Below are positions 1 through 10,563 of a stretch of DNA of 64,000 bases, one piece after another. The translations under genes were made by a program, and so were the position numbers. A model generated the notes under the pieces. The model saw nothing but the letters and a program-made list of their open reading frames with translations. It made no database searches and had not been told where the DNA came from. Each line of letters starts with the position of its first letter. Position 1 is the first letter of the stretch. The stretch comes from Nephrocerus scutellatus (Eukaryota; Arthropoda; Insecta; Diptera; Pipunculidae): positions 22,992,939-23,056,938 of the forward strand of contig OX352766.1 of assembly GCA_947095585.1 (NCBI GenBank). The letters run 5' to 3'.

Positions 1-626
1 GCCGTCATTCAAGATGCATATACCACCTCAATAAGGAAATGGACTGCCCCAAGAATACCGGAGTCCCACAGGGCAGGAATTACAGGGGTCAGGAAAGCAC
101 TGGAATGCCTAAGCCCCAACAAAATGGGGAAAACGATAAACATCGTGTCGGACTACCGAGTGGCACTAGGGAAAATATGCACACAAAGCAGATGTAGCAC
201 AGATGTACATAGCAGACCGCATGGCTAAACAGGCGGCAACGTTGCCAAACACATATGAGCGGATAAGCATAGCCAGGCCGCTTAAGGCAGCAAATCAAGA
301 GGCGCGTAAAAGGATGAACAACAACAGGATACAGGAGTGGAATAATTCATCCCTCGGACGGGCGGTTCATGACGCTATCGGGAAGCCCACAGGGAACTGC
401 ACCAACCTGGGAAAAAAGGCAGTATACCTAATAACGGGTCACGGACCTTTTATCAGCTACTTCCGTCGTTTTAGGATTAGAGATGTCCCAAACGTCTGCC
501 CCTGCCAAACGGATGTTGACAGCATTCAACATATTTTGAATGACTGCACACTTCCACAGAGGATAGAAGCACGGAGGGAATTTAAAAATGAATATAGAGA
601 AGAGCACATCGTAATAAAAATAGACG
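1..626 (+). pseudogene. R1-A ORF2 3' fragment (RNase H end plus zinc finger)
   Basis: Tail of an R1-type ORF2 entering from the left edge. The reading runs from mid RNase H (AVIQDAYTT) through HRAGITGV, where the family has HRAEITGV, so the catalytic Glu is Gly. A deletion and frame change near 180-205 then lead to MYIADRMAKQAA, the last RNase H motif. The C-terminal CPCQTD...IQHILNDC finger (CxCx8Hx4C) is intact. It cannot encode an active RNase H. By reading, it matches 7123-7748 with one difference seen. At 626/627 it is abruptly joined to R1-B coding sequence, so it is a recombinant remnant. Confidence 0.85.
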
Positions 627-630
627 GATA

Positions 631-1648
631 GGATGCTAGAGTCGGTGTTGACGTCTCATTGGACAAAACTGTGATGATGTTGCTGAAAGGCAAACTATCG
701 CGCAGTCGTCACCCAGTGGTTAGACTCAACGGGTCTAGAATCAAGTATGTTAACCAGGTAAGATACCTCGGTATTAACATGAGCGAACGCATGAACTTCC
801 TTGTGCACCTTACTGAGCTCAGGAAGCGGCTGCTTAATCTCGTAGGTCCAATTCGTTGTGTACTTCGCACTGAATGGGGTCTTAACAGGCGGGCAGTTCG
901 CATCATATATGGTGGCCTATTTGTTGCTTGTGCAACTTATGGAGCACCGGTATGGTATGAATCTGTCATGCTTGAAAGAGGCAAAGCAAGGATTAACTCT
1001 TGCCAACGCGTGGCTCTGATCGCATGCTTGCCAGTCTGTCGCACAGTCTCTACGGAGGCTATGCAGGTCTTAATGGGTGTTCCACCTCTTGTTCTGGAAG
1101 TAATCCGAAGAAGCCTTGTCTTCAAGATCAAGAAGAACCGACCGTTCCTGCAGAGCGACTGGCTGGCATCTAGTGAGTTGGAAAATAGAGGCCTTGCCCA
1201 GTGCAAGGAACTCCTTGAAGAAGCCATGATATCTAGATGGCAATCTAGATGGTCTGAATCCGAAAAAGGCAGAGTTACTTATGAATTTGTAAAGGACGTC
1301 CAGTACGTCAGAGCAAATCCGGACTTTGCTTTTAGCCTTAGAATGGGTTTCCTGCTCACTGGGCACGGCAGCTTTGATGCATTCTTACATCAAAGAGGCG
1401 CCAGTGAGACAGCAAGCTGCATCTGCGGTTTCCCTAGAGAGGACTGGTTGCATTTCCTATGCGACTGTCCACTATACTCTGACATAAGAGATCTAAGTGC
1501 GATGGGCATAAGCTTGCTTAATAACAGATACGTCTTCGAATCTGTATTGAGCCGCAGTGACCATATTGAGTCCATGAAGGCTTTTGCCAAATACGCGTTT
1601 CAACGGCGAACAAGGAGGCAACCTGCTATGGTTGCTTCACCTGACTGA
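631..1648 (+). pseudogene. R1-B ORF2 3' half (RT thumb to C-terminal zinc finger)
   Basis: One open frame of about 330 codons covering the end of a reverse transcriptase and the C-terminal region of an R1-type ORF2. Visible are VRYLGINMSE (end of RT/thumb), YGAPVWYESVM, a W-x-x-RW-x-x-SEKGR linker, LLTGHGSFDAFL and the finger CICGFPREDWLHFLCDC (CxCx8Hx4C). There is no RNase H between thumb and finger, unlike R1-A. The endonuclease and the catalytic FADD palm are missing on the 5' side, so the protein is non-functional. The 5' join to an R1-A copy lies at 627-630. A clearly related copy is at 60601-61340. Confidence 0.88.
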
Positions 1649-2155
1649 TTAAAACAGTCAGTTTAAATCCGTGCATATTGCGATGTATGGAGGGCCACCA
1701 GTCCCGAGTCGTAAGGAACTCTACTGCAGTAGTTAACTACTTGTTAGCTACGAAAATCTGACCAGAGATTCGTCTGGTACCACGGGAGCTGGGGAGCCCA
1801 CGGAAGGATTTCTTCCGTCCCCAGCTATGAGGTAGGCCCCCTTGTGGGAGCATCGTGGTGGCTGTGGTTTGACACCCAAATGCGGGTAGAGTATTTACTC
1901 AATGTGAGTTCTTACTCGGCGGGGAGTTGCGTTCTTCCAACTGGGTGCCGTGACCCATAGATCGGCAGAGATTTAGATAGGTCTCGCTCCAATCAGTGAG
2001 AAGTTGAAGCCTTACACTTCAATGATACTGATACATTTATAATAGTAATATTGGGAATGGGCGTTGATTGACGTCACAAAATCAATCCGTGTCCGAAGAG
2101 GACCGTGAAATTATACCCTCTGTTGGAGGTGTTCACGGAAATCTTAATTAATATA
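1649..2155 (+). other. R1-B 3' UTR
   Basis: About 500 bases of non-coding sequence between the R1-B stop and the R1 target motif. The last 120 bases (GGGCGTTGATTG, GTCCGAAGAGGACCGTGAAA, GGTGTTCACG) recur in 57868-57955, also just before a target-like sequence, which marks them as a conserved element 3' end. No poly(A) tail is present, as is usual for site-specific R1 elements. Confidence 0.8.
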
Positions 2156-2168
2156 TGTCCCTATCTAC
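2156..2168 (+). other. R1 28S target motif (junction 1)
   Basis: TGTCCCTATCTAC joins the R1-B 3' UTR to the next fragment. It equals the first 13 nt of the 14-bp target duplication known for R1 in 28S rRNA genes. No other 28S sequence flanks it. Confidence 0.85.
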
Positions 2169-3184
2169 CAACTCCGCCGAAGCCGGTCCTAAGCCCGAGT
2201 TGAAAAAGGAGGAAGGGTAGAGGAACAGAACCTCAATAAAAAACCATGACTTATGTGCCCCCCCCCGGATGATTTAACGGAAGGGGCCTAGTCAGGCTTA
2301 AGAAGACTGGTGTTTGTGGATTTGCGAGATCCACATCACCGGGTGATTGTGTATTTGGATTCCTCACAATCACCAATGCTATCAGAAACATTTTAAAAAA
2401 GAAGATAATCCCCGGCGGTTAGGGGTATAGAAAACACCGCGGTACGGAACGCCTGAAGTAAGAGTCCTCTAAAGTTCCATTTTGTGTTAGGGTCCAGCAG
2501 CATCTTTGTTTAACCTTTTGTTAGATGCAGGACTCTTCCACGGTAGATTAAAAGAAAGGGCCACTGGTACTTAGAGATGCTTACAGTCGGGCAAACTCTT
2601 CGTATTTAAGTGGCCAAGTCTAACATATGTGAAGGGCCCAGGATAGCTTGCTATCCTTGGTGGGCCTAGGATGGCTTGCTGTCCTAGTGGCAAATGATAG
2701 GGTTCGAAGTTCCGGAAGGATGTGCTGCCAGGGTTTTGCCTTGTCAAATGCCCAGGCACTCATACCTAAAGGAATGGGTGATTCTTGATGCCAGATCTGA
2801 CCAAGGTTGCGTTTGGAAACTCGGGATAGCTTGCTATCCTGATGGCAAGTGAGATGGCATAGGTCACTGACGGATGTGCTGCTAGGGTTTTGCCTTGACA
2901 AATGCCCATGCACTCATACCTGAAATTTCCGACGCCATTGATGTCAGACCCCACCAAGGTCGAATTGGTACCGCGGGAATTGTCCGTGCCCACAGACAAA
3001 AAGGCCGGCCGTAAGGCTCGACCAGTCTGAGGACAATTGTGGTTGAGGACCCAGCTCGTTCTGGGGATGCAACGCGGGGGATGTGGTTTACTTTCGAAAG
3101 AATGGACCACTATTTAGTCGGTATTGAGTATGCTTCATGGCTCAAGCTAGGCAAGCGTGGGGCTCACGCTCCAACTCACGATCA
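2169..3184 (+). mobile_element. R1-like type C 3' UTR fragment with internal repeats
   Basis: Non-coding kilobase between two R1 target motifs, so most simply a 5'-truncated R1-like insertion. Its last 70 bases (GAGTATGCTT, GCTAGGCAAGCG, GGGGCTCA) recur at 37508-37577, again directly before a target motif, which defines a third 3' end type. Inside it are two diverged units about 149 bp apart with GGATAGCTTGCTATCC palindromes and GGATGTGCTGC...GGGTTTTGCCTTG, starting near 2640 and 2823. No ORF of substance is present. The family assignment rests on position and the shared 3' end. Confidence 0.6.
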
Positions 3185-3197
3185 TGTCCCTATCTAC
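3185..3197 (+). other. R1 28S target motif (junction 2)
   Basis: TGTCCCTATCTAC between the type C 3' end and the 5' end of R1-A copy 1 (which begins CAGTGTTAGACAAACTC). Confidence 0.9.
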
Positions 3198-3260
3198 CCA
3201 GTGTTAGACAAACTCTTGCGACGAGCAGACGTGCAACGGAAGTATTTTCGAGGACAAAAC

Positions 3261-3304
3261 AGCGATTTTTATTGCTACATTCGCAAACAGTAATTTTTAT
3301 TACT
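3261..3304 (+). promoter_or_regulatory. Two 16-nt hairpins in R1-A copy 1 5' UTR
   Basis: AGCGATTTTTATTGCT (3261-3276) and AGTAATTTTTATTACT (3289-3304) each fold as a 6-bp stem with a TTTT loop; the first has one G-U pair. Equivalent hairpins recur in other R1 5' UTRs of this window with paired changes. The function is unknown; an RNA structure or a palindromic protein-binding site would both fit. Confidence 0.6.
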
Positions 3305-3352
3305 TCAACAAAGTGAAAACCCAACAAAACAAAACACACAGAACACAATCAC

Positions 3353-3356
<4 letters not shown>

Positions 3357-3389
<33 letters not shown>
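3357..3389. repeat. (AC)n microsatellite in the R1-A 5' UTR
   Basis: About 16 AC units directly before GTGCGCAGGTATAAAA. The same arrangement, shorter, is at 50161-50180 in copy 4, so the run belongs to the element 5' UTR. Confidence 0.9.
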
Positions 3390-3391
<2 letters not shown>

Positions 3392-3600
3392 GCGCAGGTA
3401 TAAAATCCCTACGCGAACAAACGCATTAGTGCGCGACCCAAAAATTAACACGTGCCGAATTGTGAAGAAATACGCTACCTGCTTATTACGTGAAATAAAG
3501 TGATAGTTAGCCGTCAGCATTTTGTTAGCAATTCTTGGAATTAATATAGAAAACAATTATAAAAGTGATCACTTCAGTGAAAAGAGAAATAAATCGCCAA

Positions 3601-4899
3601 ATGATGGAAAGCAGCGACAGTGAGAAAATTGAGGCAAACGCGGGGAAACCCAAACCACTCAGCAAACGTGTTGCCAAAAAGAGACAACAAAAGAGGACAG
3701 CATGCCTGGACAAACATCGGGAAATCTCTCCTTCAAAGAAAAAAAAAAGGAAATCACGACGCATCTGGTGAATCGATGGACGAAGAGCCAGAGGCAAAAG
3801 AAAAAGCAGGTAAGAAAGTTAAATTTCCTACAAATAATGAATCCATCATATATATATCCGACCATGAACTTACTGACGGCGAAGTTTGCAACAATAAGGG
3901 GCAAACAGAAAAAAATATGATTGTAAAACAAAAAACCGAAAAAATCACCAATGCATTGGAAAACATAGAGGTATCTTTTGACAAATACCCGAATACGACG
4001 ACCATTAAGAAAACATTCTTAGAAAATCAGGGGGAAATCCTGCGAACGTGTCTCAGCTTGGTCGCGACAATTAGCGATAAGGAGACAGAAATTCGCGAAC
4101 TGTGGAAAAAAATCCACGACATAGAAAAAAAGACAGGGGAACAGTAGAGACAAAAATAACCGGACAAATTATTGGCACAAAAAGGGCAATACCTCCAGGG
4201 TACAACGCTAATTTTCCACCAATAGGTCGAAAATCCAGAGATCGTTCAAACTCTAGGACGAGACATGCGATGCTAACACCAAAAAAACCATTAGGGAAGT
4301 CATCAAAGGGGCAAACCTGGCACCATTCAACGCATAGAAAAACCATACAAAATGGTAAATGCATAATTGAGTCTGAATCAAAAAAAGAACAGGAAAAACT
4401 CAAAGAAGCATTGGACAAAGCAAAAGAGCAACTGACAACAAGGCCATTCAAGACACCAAATCCCGTACTCACTATCTTGGGAGTTGACTCAGAGGCCGCG
4501 CTTAACGAAACGACCATCGGCAGCGATCTCACACAATACAATCCCAGAATTGCGGAAAAAATCGGGACAGAAACCATGAAAAAAGGGATCAATTTCCTAA
4601 CAAAAAGGAAATGCCGGAACCTCCAGAAAGAAAACTGGAAGATAGAGGTAACCCCAGAGATATAAAAAGTCCTCATCAAAGAAGAACGAGTCGTGATCGA
4701 TTGTACATATGCTTACCTTAAGGAATGCATCGAGTTGGCAAGGTGCTACAAATGCCAGAGTTACGGGCATGTAGCAAAATACTGCAAGTCCACAAAGGAA
4801 ATTTGTCCAAAATGTGCTGAAAAGACCGACAACAAAGATCACATTTGCGGAAACAGAACCATATGCTGTATAAACTGCAAGGATATATTAAGAAATTAA
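3601..4899 (+). pseudogene. R1-A copy 1 ORF1 (Gag-like, zinc knuckles)
   Basis: RNA-binding Gag-like protein of an R1-type element, expected to coat element RNA. The start at 3601 (MMESSDSEKIE) is the first in-frame ATG after the 5' UTR. The basic N-terminus reads KKRQQKRT...PSKKKKRKS, then a run of ten A (3739-3748) shifts the frame to an acidic stretch. A second shift near 4130 leads to the conserved middle (TPNPVLTILGVDSEAAL, GINFLTKRK). After an in-frame stop at 4663 the cysteine knuckles follow: CYKCQSYGHVAKYC (CCHC), CPKCAEKTDNKDHIC and CCINC. The C-terminal end is lost before the ORF2 start. Confidence 0.85.
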
Positions 4900-4923
4900 A
4901 ACAGACCGGACATCTCATCAACT

Positions 4924-7840
4924 ATGGTAAAAATTAAAACCATACAAGTAAACATAGGCAGAGGCAAAGAAGCCACAAACCTATTGGAAAGAACAATGGA
5001 GGAAAGGAATGTCGATGTGGCCCTAATTCAAGAACCATATAGAAGAATGAAAGTTAGTAAAACCTTCACTCTTTATATGCACCATGGAACAGGCGCTCTA
5101 AAAGCCAAGACGGCGATCGTTGTAAGAAACAGCACCATATCGGCATTGCTTCTTCCAGAATTTACCGACGACAACTTGGTAACGATTAAACTTACCAATA
5201 CAATACCGAATATTATTGTAACTTCGGTATACATGGAGCCCCTCTCTCGGATGTAAAGACACTTTATAAAGATAAAGAGCATCATCCAGAAATATAGAAA
5301 AAATATCTTAATAGCTGGAGATATTAACTCTAAAAACCCACTATGGGGCGGCGAGACCATAGACCGAAGAGGAGAACGTTTAATGGACCTCATAGCCAAA
5401 GAAGGCCTAAACATAGAAAATAATTGCGACAGCGAACCCACATTCTTTACCAGCCATGGAGAAAGCTGGATAGATATAACCCTTACCAAGCAACTAAGCA
5501 TCGAAGGATGGAAAGTCGAGACTACCGAAACACTAAGCGACCATAGGTACATGGAGAGAAACCAGGAAAAGACGAAGATGGATGCAAGAATCCACGGACA
5601 ACATCAGAAGAGCAATTCTCAATAATGAGTACAAAAGCCAAAGAAATAAGCTCAAAAAGATGATAAAAGAAGCCAAATTTCAGTCCTTGAACAGAGTCTT
5701 AGAAGAAAACAATTCAGAAATGGACCCGTGGGGAGTTGCCCACAAGATACTAAACGCAAAAGGCAGGACACAAACACAAATAAAGTCCATCCAGAAAGCC
5801 GACGGAACATGGACACAAACCATTGAGGAAACAACCACTGAATTAATGGGAAAATACTTTCCAAAAGACTCGTGTGCCGACGACTCTGCACAGAACAATG
5901 CAGATAGGCACGAAACTTGCATATGGCAAACGCAAGAAGAGTGCGACATAACCAAGGATGAAATTACAGCGGTAATTAGAACTCGTAGAAAGAGAAAAGC
6001 CGCAGGCCACCGATAAATTCCCGACAATAGCACTAAAGCCACTCTCGGAAGAAATTCTGAGGAATTGGCTAGAAGTGTTGAACCTCTGCCTAAGAGAAGG
6101 CAAGTTCCCGGAGATTTGGAAGGTAGCTGAGATAGCTTGGCTACCAAAACCAGATACAGACGAAGTCAGACCAATCTGTCTTCTTCCTACAATCGGAAAA
6201 ATCTTTGATAAAATCCTTGCAGACCGCCTGGCTCACCACCAGGAGTCGAATCGGAAGCTCTCGCCAAATCAATATGGCTTTAGAAGAACGAGATCATCCG
6301 CACAAGCAACCGAAAAACTTATGGAAGTAATAAAGGAAAATAAGGCTTGTAAGCGCCACACACTGACTGTGACGTTGGACATTAAAAATGCGTTCAACTC
6401 AGCTTGGTATCCCAGGCTGAAACTCCTCTTGGCGAACACTGGATGCCCTGAAAAATTAGGAAAAACCATAATAGATTTCCTACAGCAACGTAGGATAAAA
6501 TCGAATGGTGCAGAGTTAAGAACATACTATCAGCTGTCCCTATCTACGCAGTTACATTGTGACACTCGAGGTGAACAGACGTGTAGAAATCTAGTGCGCA
6601 TCAATATTGAGCTACAAAGTGCTAAACAATTATTGACAAAACACAGAGACAAAACCCACAACCAAAAAGCAATTTTTATTGCTACACGACAAAAAATATA
6701 GACAACAAAATTCAATATGTGGGCATAATTATTGATGACAGATTAACATGGATCCAACAAGCAAAGTTCGTTAGAGGAAAAGCATCAGCCAAAGCGTACA
6801 GGCTATTCATCGTCGCAGGAAAAACTTGGGGAACCAGTAGGGAAATTCTGAAAACGATTTACGAAGAAGCCATCAGACCAATGCTCACATACGGGGCAGA
6901 AATCTGGGGCAAAAATCCCAAAAACAGATACCTGCAAAAGCCCCTGGAAGCAGCTCAAAGGCCATTTCTTATGGCTTTGAGCAAAGCTTACAGAACCACG
7001 GCAAACAAGTCCATCCAAATACTGTCGAACTAAGCGCTACTTCATCTAGAGACAAGACAGAAATTTGAGACAGAAGAGGACAGGAAAACTGGAGAAAAAT
7101 GGAGATTGCGACAGGAGTAGGCGCCGTCATTCAAGATGCATATACCACCTCAATAAGGAAATGGACTGCCCCAAGAATACCGGAGTCCCACAGGGCAGGA
7201 ATTACAGGGGTCAGGAAAGCACTGGAATGCCTAAGCCCCAACAAAATGGGGAAAACGATAAACATCGTGTCGGACTACCGAGTGGCACTAGGGAAAATAT
7301 GCACACAAAGCAGATGTAGCACAGATGTACATAGCAGACCGCATGGCTAAACAGGCGGCAACGTTGCCAAACACATATGAGCGGATAAGCATAGCCAGGC
7401 CGCTTAAGGCAGCAAATCAAGAGGCGCGTAAAAGGATGAACAACAACAGGATACAGGAGTGGAATAATTCATCCCTCGGACGGGCGGTTCATGACGCTAT
7501 CGGGAAGCCCACAGGGAACTGCACCAACCTGGGAAAAAAGGCAGTATACCTAATAACGGGTCACGGACCTTTTATCAGCTACTTCCGTCGTTTTAGGATT
7601 AGAGATGTCCCAAACGTCTGCCCCTGCCAAACGGATGTTGACAGCATTCAACATATTTTGAATGACTGCACACTTCCACAGAGGATAGAAGCACGGAGGG
7701 AATTTAAAAATAAATATAGAGAAGAGCACATCGTAATAAAAATAGACGATGCCTCAACCAAAGAATACCTAGACGACGTGAATGCACTCGCGGAAAAGAT
7801 GGTCTTCGATTACGAAGACGCACAAATCATGGAGCAATAA
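4924..7840 (+). pseudogene. R1-A copy 1 ORF2 (endonuclease-RT-RNase H)
   Basis: Replication protein of an R1-type element. The ATG at 4924 starts VKIKTIQVNIGRGKEATNLL, the APE-like endonuclease, with LIQEP and AGDINSKNPLWGG visible and a stop at 5254. The C-terminal SDHRY is present as LSDHRYM near 5550, followed by a deletion into the linker. RT begins with IAWLPKPDTD...RPICLLPTIGKIFD and VTLDIKNAFNSAWY. The palm core (PQGSCLGP, FADD) is gone, replaced at 6535-6698 by an R1 5' UTR fragment. The thumb follows (VGIIIDDRLTW, LTYGAEIWGK). RNase H is damaged (HRAGIT, internal deletion). The finger CPCQTD...HILNDC is intact and the frame ends at 7840. Confidence 0.88.
6535..6698 (+). mobile_element. 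R1 5' UTR fragment replacing the RT core
   Basis: Begins with TGTCCCTATCTAC (6535-6547) and then GCAGTTACATTGTGACACTC, the same 5' start as the element at 37591, and includes the hairpin AGCAATTTTTATTGCT (6668-6683). It ends abruptly and ORF2 thumb sequence resumes at 6699. Compared with other copies the catalytic RT palm has been lost at this spot. Either a second R1 inserted here and then suffered a deletion, or recombination or template switching produced the join. Confidence 0.75.
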
Positions 7841-8000
7841 TCATTGCAAAATGATCAGGGATCCCCCCGCTAATTGTTGGAGTGTGGTTTGGTGGTTGGG
7901 TTCCTTTGCCTGCGGATCCGCGTGATGGTTAAGAAGGACTTAATATTTGCTTAATACCGAAAGGTGGGGAAGCGGAGGGCTTGCCCTCAATAATATCAAC

Positions 8001-8013
8001 AGTCCCTATCTAC
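8001..8013 (+). other. R1 28S target motif (junction 3, one change)
   Basis: AGTCCCTATCTAC, one base from the usual motif, between the 3' UTR of R1-A copy 1 and the type D 5' UTR. Confidence 0.8.
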
Positions 8014-8842
8014 ACAGTTGTGTTTGAACATCAGAAGCGAAAGGTTGCTTTGCGCATCGCAAGTACGTGTAGTAATAGTAAAGTAAGCAACGAAAACCTG
8101 AGGAGTCTGCAGAACAGCCGCCATTAAGTGACTGTTCTGATTAGCCGCCGCGAAAAATGATGACAAGGAGACAGTCCATGGTACAAGAAGCGGCCCAAAG
8201 CAAGGACGATGAAAAAAAAGGCAGACAACGCTATGGAAGAAGAAGCCGAAAACGAAGAAGAAAGCTCCTCAGAAAGCTCCTCAGATGATGAAGACGACGA
8301 GGAAGAAGAGGTAAGTATCGAAGATAAAATAACCGAGTTCATTTCTAGCTCAAAAGAAGCTGCACTAAGGAGCGAAAATCTCTGTAGGAAAATTGCCTGT
8401 AAAAGTCAAGATCTCAAAGACGGCGAAATAACAGCCATCAGCAAGAAAATCTGTCAGAACATCGTAGACGATTTAGTTCTGTTGAGAACATGGAACAACG
8501 CATTTGTCGACAAAATAAAGGAATACATAACACGGGAGAAGCTGACGAACAAACTAATGAAGAACATGGAGAAATGTATGGAAAATATGTACGAAAAAAT
8601 GATGACAAAAATGGAGGACAAAATAGTTGAGACTATTAAAAAGATGGAGGGCTCAGGCAAAAGTCTCATTGGGACACAGCCAGTTCCTCAACTACTTCCG
8701 ACGAGAATAATGCCAGTCACGGCTACAGCAGTACTCCCGTGCAGTGCGCCGCACTGTCGCAACTGCGATTTGAAGGGTCAGCTTGCTGACCATCAGATGA
8801 TGTCAAGAGGCTGTCCTATCTACAGTGGACTGGTCGCCGGTT
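8014..8842 (+). mobile_element. R1-like type D 5' fragment
   Basis: 5' end of another R1-like element directly after a target motif: short 5' UTR (8014-8156) and most of an ORF1, then cut off where the TTTAGR satellite begins. Its 5' start (ACAGTTGTGTTTGAACATC) differs from types A and B, so it is called type D here. No ORF2 follows. Confidence 0.7.
8157..8842 (+). pseudogene. Type D ORF1 (acidic Gag-like), frameshifted
   Basis: The likely start at 8157 reads MMTRRQSMVQEAAQSKDDEK; the MTRRQS box is shared with ORF1 at 43616 and 53619. In a run of eight A (8212-8219) the frame changes to the long open frame that can also be read from the ATG at 8209. That frame has a Ser/Glu/Asp-rich segment (EEESSSESSSDDEDDEEEE), a long helical Lys/Glu-rich middle (LMKNMEKCMENMYEKMMTKM), then a cysteine-poor tail (CRNCDLKGQLADHQ...RGCPIYS) resembling the last knuckle and CPIF box of R1-A ORF1. 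It ends by running into satellite DNA, so the C-terminus is missing. Confidence 0.7.
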
Positions 8843-9780
8843 TTCTAGATTTAGATTTAGAATAGGTTTAGATTTAGGTTTAGGTTTAGATTTATATTAA
8901 GATATAGATTCAGATTTAGAATAAGGTTTAGATTTAGATATAGATTTAGGTTTAGAATTAGGTTTAGATTAAGATTTAGATTTAGATTCAGATTTAGATT
9001 AAGATATAGATTTAGATTTAGAATATGTTTAGATTTAGGTTTAGTTTTAGATTTATATTAAGATATAGATTCAGATTTAGAATAAGGTTTAGATTTAGAT
9101 ATAGATTTAGGTTTAGAATTAGGTTTAGATTAAGATTTAGATTTATATTCAGATTTAGATTAAGATATAGATTTAGATTTAGAATACGTTTAGATTTAGG
9201 TTTAGGTTTAGATTTATTTTAAGATATAGATTCAGATTTAGAACAAGGTTCAGATTTTGATATAGATTTAGGTTTAGAATTAGGTTTAGATTAAGATTTA
9301 GATTTAGATTCAGATTTAGATTAAGATATAGATTTATATTTAGAATAGGTTTAGATTTAGGTTTAGATTTAGAAATAGATTTAGCTTTAGATTTAGATTT
9401 AGGTTTAGGTTTGGGTTTAGATTTAGAATAGGTTTAGATTTATATTAAGATATAGATTCAGATTTAGGATAAGGTTTAGATTTAGATATAGATATAGATT
9501 TAGGTTTAGAATTAGGTTTAGATTAAGATTTAGGTTTGGATTTAGATTTAGAATAAGATATAGATTTAGATTTATAATAGGTTAGGATTTAGGTTTAGGT
9601 TTAGATTTAGAAATAGATATAGCCTTAGATTTAGGTTTTGGTTTAGATTTAGGTTGTGGTTCATAATTGGGTTTAGATTTATGTTTGGGTTTAGATTTAG
9701 ATTTAGAGTTGGATTTAGACATAGGTTTTGTTTATATTTAGATTTAGATATAGATTTAGGTTTAGATTTATATTAAGATA

Positions 9781-9943
9781 CTAGCTGTTCCCGGGCGCTT
9801 TGCTACCCGCCCACTAACGCCACGCCCACTTACACCCGCGTTTCCCGGCTGCCCCATCCCGCTGACCACCGCCCACTGACCTCCCGCCCACTGACGCCAC
9901 GCCCACGGTCCAAACAACACCGTGACACGAGATTTTTATATAT
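9781..9943. mobile_element. GC-rich insert in the TTTAGR array, unidentified
   Basis: About 160 bases starting CTAGCTGTTCCCGGG and ending in an AT-rich tail, ATTTTTATATATTAGATAG. It holds two similar modules (CCCGCCCACTAACGCCACGC and CCCGCCCACTGACGCCACGC). It lies between AAGATA and GATTCAG, where the uninterrupted array reads AAGATATAGATTCAG, so it looks inserted. A short interspersed or truncated retroelement is plausible; I do not recognise the family. Confidence 0.5.
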
Positions 9944-10122
9944 TAGATAGATTCAGATTTAGAATTAGGTTTAGATTGAGAGTTAGATTTAGGTTTAGAT
10001 TAAGATATAGATTTGGATTTAGTATTGGTTTAGATTTAGATTTAGAGTTTGATTTAGACTTAGATTTTGGTTTAGATTTAGTTTTAGATATAGATTGAGG
10101 TTTAGATTTATATTAAGATATA

Positions 10123-10237
10123 ACGGGTGTTTTTTTGGGAGGTTTGTTTTTCCGATAGATGTCGTTTTATTTTATGACAGTTGTTTTGACAGCTCAAAGT
10201 GGCCTTTCTACTCAGTATTGTTTGGCAAATCATTATG

Positions 10238-10274
<37 letters not shown>

Positions 10275-10429
10275 ACATTTGTGAAAAATAGTCGTGGTAG
10301 CCATATGCCAGAAATTGTGTTTAAATGTTAAATGCCAAAAAATTATCTACCAAATAAAAAAAAAATTTCATAATTTTATATGTGTTTTATTCAAAAAAAA
10401 AATCGGCAACCTCTTAAAAAAACACCCGT
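10123..10429 (+). mobile_element. MITE copy A, internally deleted DD41D element
   Basis: 307-bp non-autonomous element flanked by TA. Left end ACGGGTGTTTTTTTGGGAGG, right end ...CCTCTTAAAAAAACACCCGT. Its left 115 bases match the 5' side and its right 157 bases the 3' side of the full transposon at 22396-23699 (reverse strand). The transposase gene from just after ATGAA to about 20 codons before the stop is missing, and an uninterrupted run of 35 A (10238-10272) sits there instead. Confidence 0.88.
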
Positions 10430-10437
10430 TAGATATA

Positions 10438-10530
10438 ACGTGTTTTTTTATTTGGTAGATAATTTTTTGGCATTTAACATTTAAACACAATTTCTGGCAT
10501 ATGGCTACCACGACTATTTTTCACAAATGT

Positions 10531-10563
<33 letters not shown>

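Larger units (their letters stand above)
3198..8000 (+). mobile_element. R1-A copy 1, nearly full length, decayed
   Basis: R1-type non-LTR retrotransposon bounded by target motifs on both sides. Order: 5' UTR (3198-3600), ORF1 (3601-4899), ORF2 (4924-7840), 3' UTR (7841-8000). The 5' UTR carries two 16-nt hairpins, an (AC)n run, CAGGTATAAAA and a GCCGTC motif. The 3' UTR shares with other copies GCTAATTGTTGG, GTTGGGTTC, TTGCCTGCGG, a TACCGAAAGG segment and GGAGGGCTTGCCCTCAA. Both ORFs have stops, frameshifts and deletions, and a foreign R1 5' UTR piece replaces the RT core at 6535-6698. Confidence 0.9.

Noticed and set aside
1855..1872. GGCTGTGGTTT in the R1-B 3' UTR as 28S antisense
   Set aside because: Only 11 nt match the recalled 28S complement and the neighbouring blocks are absent, so chance is likely.
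8813..8825. TGTCCTATCTAC as another R1 junction
   Set aside because: It lacks one C and lies inside the type D ORF1 frame, encoding the GCPIYS box that matches CPIF in R1-A ORF1. No element boundary falls there.
8843..9222. 65-aa RFRFRF open frame in the satellite
   Set aside because: Direct product of the hexamer repeat; no start context or conservation.
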